A model generated the notes under the pieces. The model did not search any database. It was not told the DNA's origin and worked only from the letters and a program-made list of their open reading frames with translations. A stretch of 64,000 nt of DNA. Source: Streptomyces aurantiogriseus. Lineage in GTDB: Bacteria; Actinomycetota; Actinomycetes; Streptomycetales; Streptomycetaceae. A program made the position numbers and the translations under genes. Within the stretch, counting starts at the first letter, position 1. Every line of letters starts with the position of its first letter. The DNA lies in contig NZ_BMSX01000019.1 in NCBI RefSeq assembly GCF_014649375.1, positions 1-64,000 on the forward strand, read 5' to 3'. Below, piece by piece: positions 26,350 through 33,330 of the stretch.

Positions 26350-27780
26350 ATGTCCCTGACACAGTCCCGCCCTGGGACCTTGCCGCCCGCTGCCCCACCG
26401 CGCTGGACCGCCCGCCTCTGGTGCGTCCTCGCCGTGCTGTGCCTGGTGCTGTTCCTCGACGGCCTCGACGTCTCCATGGTCGGCATCGCCCTGCCCTCCA
26501 TCGGCCATGACCTCGGCCTGGCCACCAGCTCACTGCAGTGGATCGTCAACGGCTACGTCCTCGGCTACGGCGGACTGATGCTGCTGGGCGGCCGTACCGC
26601 CGACCTGCTCGGACGCCGCCGGGTCTTCCTGATCGCGCTGGCCGTCTTCGCCGCCGCCTCGCTGCTCGGCGGCCTGGTCGACAACGGCTTGCTGCTGATC
26701 GCCACCCGCTTCGTCAAGGGCCTGGCCGCCGCGTTCACCGCGCCGGCCGGCCTGTCCATCCTCACCACGACCTTCCCGGAGGGCCCGCAGCGCAACCGGG
26801 CCCTGTCGGTCTTCAGCCTCTTCGGCGCCCTCGGCTACTCCTCCGGCCTGATCCTCGGGGGCCTCCTCACCGGGATCGGATGGCGCTGGACCTTCCTCAT
26901 GCCGGTCCCGCTCGCGCTGCTCGCGCTGATCGTCGGCCTGCTTCTGATCCCTCACGACCGGCGCACCGAGAGCGGCGGCCAGGACCCGGCCGGCGCGGTC
27001 ACCCTCACCGCCGGGATGCTGCTCGCCGTGTACGCCGTGGTCACCGCTCCCACCACGGGATGGACCTCGGCGGCGACGCTCGGCTCCTTCGGCCTCGCCG
27101 GTGTACTGCTGCTCGCCTTCGTCCTGATCGAACAGCGGGTGGGCAACCCGCTGGTCCGCTTCGGCATCCTGCGCCAGGCCGGCACGGTCCGGGCCAATCT
27201 CAGCATGATCGCGCTCATGGGCTCCTACATCAGCTTCCAGTTCATGATGACCCTGTTCCTGCAGGACGGGCGCGGCTGGTCGCCGCTGCGCATGGCCTTC
27301 GCGCTGCTGCCCGTCGGCCTGATCGTCGCCGTGGGCTCGCCGCTCACCGGCAGACTCGTCGATCGCTTCGGCACAGCACCGCTGATCATCGCCTCGATGA
27401 CCTCGTCGACCCTCGGCTACGTCTGGTTCCTGGTCACGGCCGGCTCCTCACCCGACTACCTGCTCGCCATGTTCCCGTCCCTGATCCTCCTCGGCGGCGG
27501 CTTCGCGTTCGGCTACAGCGCGATCACGGCCCAGGCCACGGAAGGCATCGACGACTCCGAACAGGGCCTCGCCTCCGGCCTCGTGCAGACCTCCGGCCAG
27601 GTCGGCGCCGCCCTCGTCCTCGCCGTACTCACCGCCATGCTCGCCCAAGCGGGCGACAGCGGCGGCGACTTCACCGCCTACCGGCCCGGCCTGAACCTGG
27701 TCACCGGCGTCGCGGCCACCGGGCTGCTCCTGAACCTGATCCCCGCGCTCCGCCTCCGGCGGCGCCCCGCAGAACGATGA
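26350..27780 (+). CDS. MFS drug exporter, DHA2 type
   Basis: A 476-residue proton-driven multidrug exporter with about 14 membrane segments. FLDGLDVSMVGIALPSIG in segment 1 matches motif D of DHA2 pumps, and GGRTADLLGRRRVF is motif A. The ATG at 26350 is the first start after the dyads. It lies downstream of an MmyB-like regulator and probably belongs to its regulon. The next gene begins 34 bases after its stop and may be co-transcribed. Confidence 0.9.
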   Translation: MSLTQSRPGTLPPAAPPRWTARLWCVLAVLCLVLFLDGLDVSMVGIALPSIGHDLGLATSSLQWIVNGYVLGYGGLMLLGGRTADLLGRRRVFLIALAVFAAASLLGGLVDNGLLLIATRFVKGLAAAFTAPAGLSILTTTFPEGPQRNRALSVFSLFGALGYSSGLILGGLLTGIGWRWTFLMPVPLALLALIVGLLLIPHDRRTESGGQDPAGAVTLTAGMLLAVYAVVTAPTTGWTSAATLGSFGLAGVLLLAFVLIEQRVGNPLVRFGILRQAGTVRANLSMIALMGSYISFQFMMTLFLQDGRGWSPLRMAFALLPVGLIVAVGSPLTGRLVDRFGTAPLIIASMTSSTLGYVWFLVTAGSSPDYLLAMFPSLILLGGGFAFGYSAITAQATEGIDDSEQGLASGLVQTSGQVGAALVLAVLTAMLAQAGDSGGDFTAYRPGLNLVTGVAATGLLLNLIPALRLRRRPAER

Positions 27781-27814
27781 GCAAGATCTTCTTCCCCAGC
27801 GCCGAGAAGCACCC

Positions 27815-28696
27815 ATGACAACATCCACGCTGGACCGGCCCGTTCCCACACTCGTCCCACAGCGGCAGCCGGTCGTTCCGGAGGAACAGCCGCCCGCCGC
27901 GCGGCCAGGCCACTCCAGGATCCGCAGGGTGTTGTGGTGGGCCGCGTGCCTGATCTGCGGCGGCCTTGTGGGCCTCGTCCTCGCCGCCGTCGGCACGCTG
28001 CGCGGGCGGGTGCCGTCCCGGTTCCGCCTGGGGGTGGTCGCCGTCGGGGCGGCGGCGCAACTGGCGGGTGCCGGTTCCTTCGCCGTGGTCGGCGCCGTCG
28101 CCGACTTCCGCCCCTGCGCGGTGCGGACCGTCCAGCCTCCCGGCGATGCCTACGGCACTGCGGCAGTCAGCGGCGGCGGTCTGTGGGAGGCCACTCGCAC
28201 AGTCGTCGCCGCGCCGGTGTCCGGAGCGGCCCTGCTCTACGGCGTCGGCAAGGGCGGCGAGTTGTACCGCTGCGACAACGGGACGACCGCCATGGTTCTG
28301 GACGACGGGGTCGTTCGCGCCGGCACCATGTTCGGCACCGTCTTCCTCACCGACCAGCGAATGGAGGCGGACACTCCACGCATGCGAAGCCTGGCGGAGC
28401 ACGAGGCCCGGCACACCGACCAGTGGGCGGCCTTCTCGCTCGCTGCGGGGCCTGCTGCCTTCCCCGCGCTGTACGCCCTCGACGAGGCGCTCTTCCCCGG
28501 GGCGTTCAACCACTTCGAGCGTCAGGCGGGCCTCGAGGCCGGTGGCTACGACCCGCCGTCGGACTGCCCGTCCATCGCCGGCCGGCTGACGCTTCTCTCC
28601 CTCGGACTGCTTGCCGGCTCCGTCCTGGTCGTCCGGCACCGGCTCCGCCGCCCGTCGGCTTCCAAACGCTCCGGCAAAGCGGTGCCACAGAGGTGA
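27815..28696 (+). CDS. Membrane protein with an HExxH motif, possible zinc peptidase
   Basis: A 293-residue protein of unrecognised family. Residues 1-36 are cytoplasmic and proline-rich; membrane segments lie near 38-60 and 70-94; a large outside or lumenal region follows, and a last membrane segment is near 258-276. Near residues 196-200 the sequence HEARH fits the zincin HExxH pattern, within LAEHEARHTDQWA; a downstream FNHFERQAGLEAGGY could supply the third ligand. This arrangement resembles DUF4157-like membrane-associated zincins, but that is my inference. GAGAAG lies upstream. It follows the MFS exporter by 34 bases. Confidence 0.7.
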   Translation: MTTSTLDRPVPTLVPQRQPVVPEEQPPAARPGHSRIRRVLWWAACLICGGLVGLVLAAVGTLRGRVPSRFRLGVVAVGAAAQLAGAGSFAVVGAVADFRPCAVRTVQPPGDAYGTAAVSGGGLWEATRTVVAAPVSGAALLYGVGKGGELYRCDNGTTAMVLDDGVVRAGTMFGTVFLTDQRMEADTPRMRSLAEHEARHTDQWAAFSLAAGPAAFPALYALDEALFPGAFNHFERQAGLEAGGYDPPSDCPSIAGRLTLLSLGLLAGSVLVVRHRLRRPSASKRSGKAVPQR

Positions 28697-28994
28697 CCTG
28701 CGCAGGCCCCGACAACTCCTGCTTCGCCACGGAGGTGACGATCATGCGCAACAGGATCCGGGCGGGTCGATGGCATCGCGGCTGGTGCAGATCGCAGGTG
28801 CTTCGGCCTTCCGACCGGGCCGGCTTGACGATTGACGCTCTCCACCGATCTGCCGATGGGCGCAACGACCCCGTCCCTGGCGATGCGTCATCCCCCGCTG
28901 ATCCAGTCCCGCGAGCTGACGGCCACCGCCTCCTGCCCCAGGCACTTGCGCTTCCCATCGGCGAGCAGACGGGCAGAGGCGGGAAGCGGGCCGA

Positions 28995-29525
28995 TCAGCA
29001 GGGCGACGACGCGGTCGTCGCCGCAGTTGCTACCAGGCCGGTGGTGTGGTCCAGGGCGGCGAGCAGGTGGATCTTCCGGCCTTCGGCCTTGGCCGCTCCA
29101 CGCAGGCTCTTGCCGTCCACTGCCACCGCGCGCAGACCGCGCGCGATGCGGGTACAGCGGTCGGCGAGCCAGCGGCCCACGGCTCGATCCAGAGCGTCGC
29201 CGTCGATCCTCGCCAGCAGTCGGCGAACCGTCGATTCCGCAGGCAGCAGCGGATCGGGATGCGCGCCGACAGCTTGCAGCACCTGCGGCGGGGCGTCGGC
29301 GATCCACTCGCCGACCGCCAACAATGACCTCGCCCCGGCCAGTACTGCGCACGCGGTGAGCGCGAGCACGGCGGTCAGGGCGTGTCGCACCCCGCGCGGA
29401 TCACGCGGGTCGGGCACCTCGGCCAGCCGTTCCAACAGGCCCGGCACGTCTGCGGGTTCGACCTGTGGATGGCCGCGGAGTTGGTCAAGAGCGGGTTGGA
29501 TTGGCGATGATGCGTCGGCAGGCAC
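28995..29525 (-). mobile_element. ISAs1-family transposase fragment (N-terminal part)
   Basis: The frame from a GTG at 29525 reads as the N-terminal half of an ISAs1-family DDE transposase: PALDQLRGHPQVEPADVPGL, then RLAEVPDPRDPRGVRHAL, SLLAVGEWIADAP and AVDGKSLRGAAK, the last holding the first catalytic aspartate. Similarity stops after LDHTTGLV near 29035 and the frame closes at 28995, so the C-terminal catalytic half is missing. No terminal inverted repeats were recognised. The 298 bases from 28697 to 28994 hold nothing I can name. Confidence 0.78.
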
Positions 29526-29791
29526 GGGCTTCCACTTGAAATCACGAGGCGTCGAGGAATCCATGATCTTGGGAGCCCGTGCCTGTCTCGTTCTCGGGCG
29601 ACCGCTCAGCTGGCAGGTCATTGCGATAGCAGCCCGGGGCGTCTCGGCCACGCTGCCGCATACCACGGCCTGGCCACGGCTTCGGCAAAGAAGAAGGCGC
29701 CATCCCCAGTTCGAAGAGGCCAACGCCCGGTGGCTGATTCGGCGTCAATGCGTCACTTGAATATGCCGGGACGCCTGTCCCCGTTGCCGGG

Positions 29792-29797
29792 TAGCGT
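29792..29797 (+). promoter_or_regulatory. Predicted -10 element of the EamA leader transcript
   Basis: TAGCGT lies 6 bases before the ATG of the 12-codon leader frame at 29804, so transcription should begin at or next to the A of that ATG. A convincing -35 was not found. Confidence 0.4.
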
Positions 29798-29803
29798 GGT
29801 CAC

Positions 29804-29842
29804 ATGCAGCTGTTTTTGACGCCTCCGCCGCCCGCCGCTTAA
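29804..29842 (+). CDS. Proline-rich leader peptide, 12 residues (predicted)
   Basis: The frame ATG-CAG-CTG-TTT-TTG-ACG followed by four proline codons, GCC, GCT and TAA encodes MQLFLTPPPPAA. It has no ribosome-binding site and sits at the predicted transcription start, which fits a leaderless leader peptide. Four consecutive prolines are a classic slow spot for ribosomes. The end of the frame overlaps the 5' arm of a hairpin (29830-29849), and a larger hairpin (29857-29888) follows before the EamA exporter start at 29940. This is the layout of ribosome-mediated attenuation; the evidence is positional only. Confidence 0.45.
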   Translation: MQLFLTPPPPAA

Positions 29843-29849
29843 GGCGGGC
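29830..29849 (+). promoter_or_regulatory. Small hairpin overlapping the leader-peptide stop
   Basis: GCCCGCC at 29830-29836 pairs with GGCGGGC at 29843-29849 around GCTTAA. A ribosome stalled on the proline codons would cover it. Confidence 0.45.
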
Positions 29850-29856
29850 AGTCGTC

Positions 29857-29888
29857 CACAGCCATCCCGAGGTGCCGGGATGGCTGTG
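29857..29888 (+). terminator. Hairpin in the EamA leader, possible attenuator
   Basis: A perfect 13-bp stem (29857-29869 with 29876-29888) and 6-base loop. GTGGG at 29888-29892 can also pair with CCCAC at 29896-29900, which would compete with its base. No U-run follows, as is common in Streptomyces. Confidence 0.55.
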
Positions 29889-29939
29889 TGGGTTGCCCAC
29901 GGAAGAGATCGTGCTGGCAATCATTCGAGGAGATCTCAG

Positions 29940-30953
29940 TTGCAGTCCTCTTCTGCCCTGGCTGTTCGGCAGGGTGTTCTCTACGTCGCGATCGCGGCCA
30001 CAGCGTGGGGTACTGGCGGTGCTGTGGCCGCCGAACTGTACGACGTCGGCGGGATCGGCCCCATCTCCGTTTCCTTCTGGCGATTCCTGACCGGACTCGG
30101 GCTGCTCCTGACCGCTCATCTGGTCCGGCGGACCCGGCGGCCGGAGACGGCGCTCTCGCTGCGCGCAACGTACGCGGCGGATCCACGGCGAGCCCTGGTC
30201 ACAGGATTCGGGCTGGCCGTGTATCAAACGGCCTACTTCGCCTCCGTGCAAGAGGCCGGACTGACCGTGGCCACGGTGGTGACCCTGGGCTCGGGTCCCG
30301 TACTGGTCGCCGTCGGAGCCCGGCTCACCCTGGGCGAGCGTACCGGCGCCGCCGGAACCGCCGCCGTAGTGAGCGGCGTCATCGGCCTGGTGCTACTGAT
30401 GGGCGGCGCGGACGGGAGTACCGGCCCTGCACCCTTCCTGGGCATCGGGTATGCGCTGCTCTCCGCAGCCGGCTACGCGGGCGTGACTCTGCTGGGCCGC
30501 TTCTCCGGCCGGAAGAACGCCGGTGGCGCGTTCGAGGCGACGGTGACCGGCTTCGCGGTGGGCACGGTCTGCCTTCTGCCGATGGCTCTGCTGGAGGGCA
30601 TCCTGCCCGACATGGAGCGTGCGGCCTGGACCCTGGGCCTGATCCTCTACTTGGGGGCGGTGCCGACGGCGCTGGCGTACACGTTGTTCTTCGTCGGCCT
30701 CGGAGCCGTACGGGCGACCACAGCCTCCGTGGTCGCCCTGGTCGAGCCGCTCACCGCGGCGGTCATTGGCGTCCTGGTCTTGGGCGAGCGGCTCAACGGG
30801 GTCGTCCTCACCGGCACGGCCCTGCTGCTGTTCGCCGTGCTCTTCCTCACGGCGGGCGAAGGGGCCGGCCGAGCGGCGGCCCGACGGACCCCCGACCCCA
30901 GTGCTGGCCATGGCCGGAACACGTCGCATCCGGCCACACAGACCAAGGACTGA
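29940..30953 (+). CDS. EamA-family (DMT) inner-membrane exporter
   Basis: A 337-residue ten-segment transporter with two EamA repeats (about residues 15-150 and 165-300). AATAWGTGGAVAAELYD at the start and GAVRATTASVVALVEPLTAAVIG in the second repeat are typical. I chose the TTG at 29940 because AGGAG lies 8 bases upstream; earlier in-frame starts would run through the leader hairpin. It is distinct from the DMT protein at 604. The 5' leader carries a predicted proline-rich leader peptide and hairpins, and a strong terminator follows, so it is a single-gene unit with leader control. Confidence 0.86.
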   Translation: MQSSSALAVRQGVLYVAIAATAWGTGGAVAAELYDVGGIGPISVSFWRFLTGLGLLLTAHLVRRTRRPETALSLRATYAADPRRALVTGFGLAVYQTAYFASVQEAGLTVATVVTLGSGPVLVAVGARLTLGERTGAAGTAAVVSGVIGLVLLMGGADGSTGPAPFLGIGYALLSAAGYAGVTLLGRFSGRKNAGGAFEATVTGFAVGTVCLLPMALLEGILPDMERAAWTLGLILYLGAVPTALAYTLFFVGLGAVRATTASVVALVEPLTAAVIGVLVLGERLNGVVLTGTALLLFAVLFLTAGEGAGRAAARRTPDPSAGHGRNTSHPATQTKD

Positions 30954-30973
30954 CGCCGACGCACCATGCGTAC

Positions 30974-31006
30974 GCGGGCAGTGGGCCGCCGGGGCCCACT
31001 GCCCGC
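30974..31006. terminator. Strong hairpin terminator after the EamA gene
   Basis: A perfect 14-bp stem (30974-30987 with 30993-31006) and 5-base loop, 21 bases after the stop. The following 240 bases to 31246 contain only a palindrome GATGCGCATC and a weak dyad near 31116. Confidence 0.85.
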
Positions 31007-31246
31007 CGTGACTGACAAAAGCGGACGATGCGCATCACGCCATCTGAGCTGGCAGATCATCACGAACCGGATGTCTCCCAACTACGCCGAAGCCTTGCTT
31101 CCCGGACCGATTCTTCCTGGACGGAAATCATCCCCTTTTCCCGGCCGAGCGACGGTACAGGGCTCGACGAGGCAGCCGGTGGCGATCAACGCAAGAAAGT
31201 GTCGCCCCGACTTTTCTGGATTTTCGCACTCTCTCAGCGGACCTCC

Positions 31247-31434
31247 ATGAGCACGCAGCCCGCCGAGCGTCCCGCCGCCGCCTCGGGCACCTTCGACCTG
31301 GGTGGCGACCTGACGGTCAACCGTCTCGATTACGGCGCCATGCAGCTGACGGACCCCGCTGTCTGAGGCGAGCCACGCGACCCGGACGAGGCCGTCCGGT
31401 TCCTGCGCGGTGCCGTGGAGCTGGGCTTCAACTT
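31247..31434 (+). pseudogene. Aldo/keto reductase, N-terminal remnant with internal stop
   Basis: From the ATG at 31247 the frame reads GTFDLGGDLTVNRLDYGAMQ, the normal start of a Streptomyces aldo/keto reductase, then meets TGA at 31364-31366 where TGG (tryptophan) is expected. It continues in frame as GEPRDPDEAVRFLRGAVELG and loses similarity after 31434, before the catalytic aspartate and tyrosine. A nonsense mutation and a large 3' deletion make it dead. Confidence 0.75.
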
Positions 31435-31530
31435 CGAGGGGCGGGTGACTTGTCATGCTCTCGAAAGGCCGCTCGCTTACCACGCACTCGCGGTCGAGAA
31501 ATCCAAGGGAATGTCAAGGGAAAGCAAGGG

Positions 31531-31546
31531 GGGATAAAACTCTCCC
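31531..31546. promoter_or_regulatory. Dyad GGGA-N8-TCCC (site E) upstream of the paoABC-like operon
   Basis: GGGA, spacer taaaactc, TCCC. It is 154 bases before the small-subunit start and just after the broken aldo/keto reductase. The A-run is in the same phase as in sites A-C. Confidence 0.5.
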
Positions 31547-31700
31547 TGTCATGGATGGTGTCGGTGGTGCAAGACTTCCCGCGTGATCAGCCGCCTTTTC
31601 GAGGCGAGCGGTCACCCTGTTTCCCGCGGTGGCGTTGATCCCGTGCCTTGTCTCCCGCTGGTGTACACGACTGATCCGTCCGTGATGCAAAGGCGTATGC

Positions 31701-32339
31701 ATGTCCTCTGAACTCCCTGAATCTGCTGTCCCTCCCCCCACCGGAGCCAGTGAGTCCACCTCCGGGCCCAGCCGGCGCACCTTCATCGCCACCAGCACCG
31801 CGGTGGGCGGTGTCGTGGTGGCTGGAGGAACGTTCCTCGCCGGCTCCGAGGAGGCGACCGCCGCTGGGGCCGCACCCTCCACCCGTGTCTCCCTGACGGT
31901 CAACGGCACCCGTCGGACCGTGACGGTGGACAACCGGACCTCGCTGCTGGACCTGCTGCGTGAGCACCTTGACCTGACCGGCTCCAAGAAGGGCTGCAAC
32001 GCCGGGGCCTGCGGGGCGTGCACGGTGCTGGTCGACGGGCAGCGGGTCAACTCCTGCCTGACGCTTGCCGTGCGGCTGGAGGGCGCCGAGGTCACCACGA
32101 TCGAGGGCCTGGCCAAGGGCGACGAACTGCATCCGCTGCAGCAGGCATTCATCGACGAGGACGCCTTCCAGTGCGGGTACTGCACTCCGGGCCAGATCAT
32201 GTCCGGCGTCGGATGCATCCAGGAGGGCCACACCAACTCGCCGGAGGAGATCCGGGAGTACATGAGCGGCAACGTCTGTCGCTGTGGCTGCTACGTCAAG
32301 ATCGTGCGCGCGGTCGAGCAGACCGCCGCCCGGAAGTAA
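31701..32339 (+). CDS. Aldehyde oxidoreductase, Tat-exported [2Fe-2S] subunit
   Basis: A 212-residue iron-sulfur subunit of a xanthine-dehydrogenase-family molybdo-enzyme, PaoA/YagT type. Residues 1-54 carry a Tat signal with the twin arginine in PSRRTFIATS, then a hydrophobic stretch and an Ala-rich cleavage region. The first cluster binds through the cysteines of KKGCNAGACGACTVL and VNSCLT; the second through FQCGYCTPGQ and NVCRCGCY. With the FAD and molybdenum subunits encoded next (11-base gap, then a 4-base overlap), it would oxidise aldehydes to carboxylic acids outside the membrane; the other subunits have no signal and should be carried along folded. Confidence 0.9.
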   Translation: MSSELPESAVPPPTGASESTSGPSRRTFIATSTAVGGVVVAGGTFLAGSEEATAAGAAPSTRVSLTVNGTRRTVTVDNRTSLLDLLREHLDLTGSKKGCNAGACGACTVLVDGQRVNSCLTLAVRLEGAEVTTIEGLAKGDELHPLQQAFIDEDAFQCGYCTPGQIMSGVGCIQEGHTNSPEEIREYMSGNVCRCGCYVKIVRAVEQTAARK

Positions 32340-32349
32340 GGAGCGGCCC

Positions 32350-33330
32350 GTGTATCCCTTCGCCTACACCCGCGTGAACAGTGTCCGGGAAGCCCTGGAC
32401 GCCGGCAGGCGCGGCGGCCGTTACATCGCCGGCGGCACCACCCTCGTCGACCTGATGCGCGAGACCGTCGAAACCCCCGAGACGGTGGTCGACATCAGCG
32501 CGCTGCCCCTGCGTGACATCACCGCCACCGCGGGCGGGGGCATCCGCATCGGCGCCCTGGTCCCGATGTCCGTGGCCACCGCCGACCCCAAGCTGAACTC
32601 CCTCTACCCGGTGGCCGCCCAGGCGCTGCGGGGCGCCTCGGCCCAGCTGCGGAACATGGCCACCATCGGCGGCAACATCATGCAGCGCACCCGCTGCACG
32701 TACTTCCGTGACGTGACCGCCGACTGCAACAAGCGCGACCCCGGCTCCGGTTGTGCCGCGCTGCACGGCTACAACCGCGGCCACGCGATCCTCGGCGGCT
32801 CCGATCACTGCGTGGCCGTTCACGCCTCCGACTTCGCCGTCGCCCTCACCGCCCTGGAGGCGACCGTCCACCTGCAGGCCCCGGACGGCAAGGAGCGCAG
32901 CCTCCCCTTCGCCGACTTCCTGCTCCGCCCCGGCAGCACCCCGCAGCGCGAACAGAACATCCGGCAGGGCGAGTTGATCACGGCGGTCGAGATCCCGGCG
33001 CTCCCGCGTCCGCTCAAGTCGGCCTACCTGAAGATCCGCGACCGGCAGTCCTACTCGTTCGGGCTTGCTTCGGCGGCCGTCGCGCTGCATGTACGCGGCG
33101 GCGTGATCCGCGAGGCGAAGGTCGCCGCCGGCGGTGTGGCCACCGTGCCGTGGAAGCTGTCCGCCGTCGAGCGAGCCCTGATCGGCGAGCGCCCCTCGGA
33201 CCGGCTGTGGGCCGAGGCTGCCAGTCACGCGGTCGACGGCGCTCGCCCCCTCCAGCACAACCGATTCAAGGTCGAGCTCCTGAAGCGAACCGTCGAACGC
33301 CAGCTGCGCACCGTAGGAGAGATGGAATGA
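32350..33330 (+). CDS. Aldehyde oxidoreductase, FAD-binding subunit
   Basis: A 326-residue FAD subunit (CO dehydrogenase flavoprotein/CODH_C type). FAD-contact motifs are RYIAGGTTLVDLMRE and the threonine-rich NMATIGGNIMQRTRC. Cysteines in TRCTYFRDVTADCNKR and GSGCAA match the extra [4Fe-4S] site described for E. coli PaoB, so it is closer to PaoB than to XdhB. I chose the GTG at 32350, preceded by AAGGAG; earlier in-frame starts lie inside the small-subunit gene. Its stop overlaps the next start by four bases. Confidence 0.9.
   Translation: MYPFAYTRVNSVREALDAGRRGGRYIAGGTTLVDLMRETVETPETVVDISALPLRDITATAGGGIRIGALVPMSVATADPKLNSLYPVAAQALRGASAQLRNMATIGGNIMQRTRCTYFRDVTADCNKRDPGSGCAALHGYNRGHAILGGSDHCVAVHASDFAVALTALEATVHLQAPDGKERSLPFADFLLRPGSTPQREQNIRQGELITAVEIPALPRPLKSAYLKIRDRQSYSFGLASAAVALHVRGGVIREAKVAAGGVATVPWKLSAVERALIGERPSDRLWAEAASHAVDGARPLQHNRFKVELLKRTVERQLRTVGEME

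Noticed and set aside
31116..31135. CCTGG-ACGGAAATCA-TCCCC as a further copy of the shared dyad
   Set aside because: The dyad spacer is 9 rather than 8 bases and the left half is weak, so I did not count it as a site, although it lies before the broken aldo/keto reductase.
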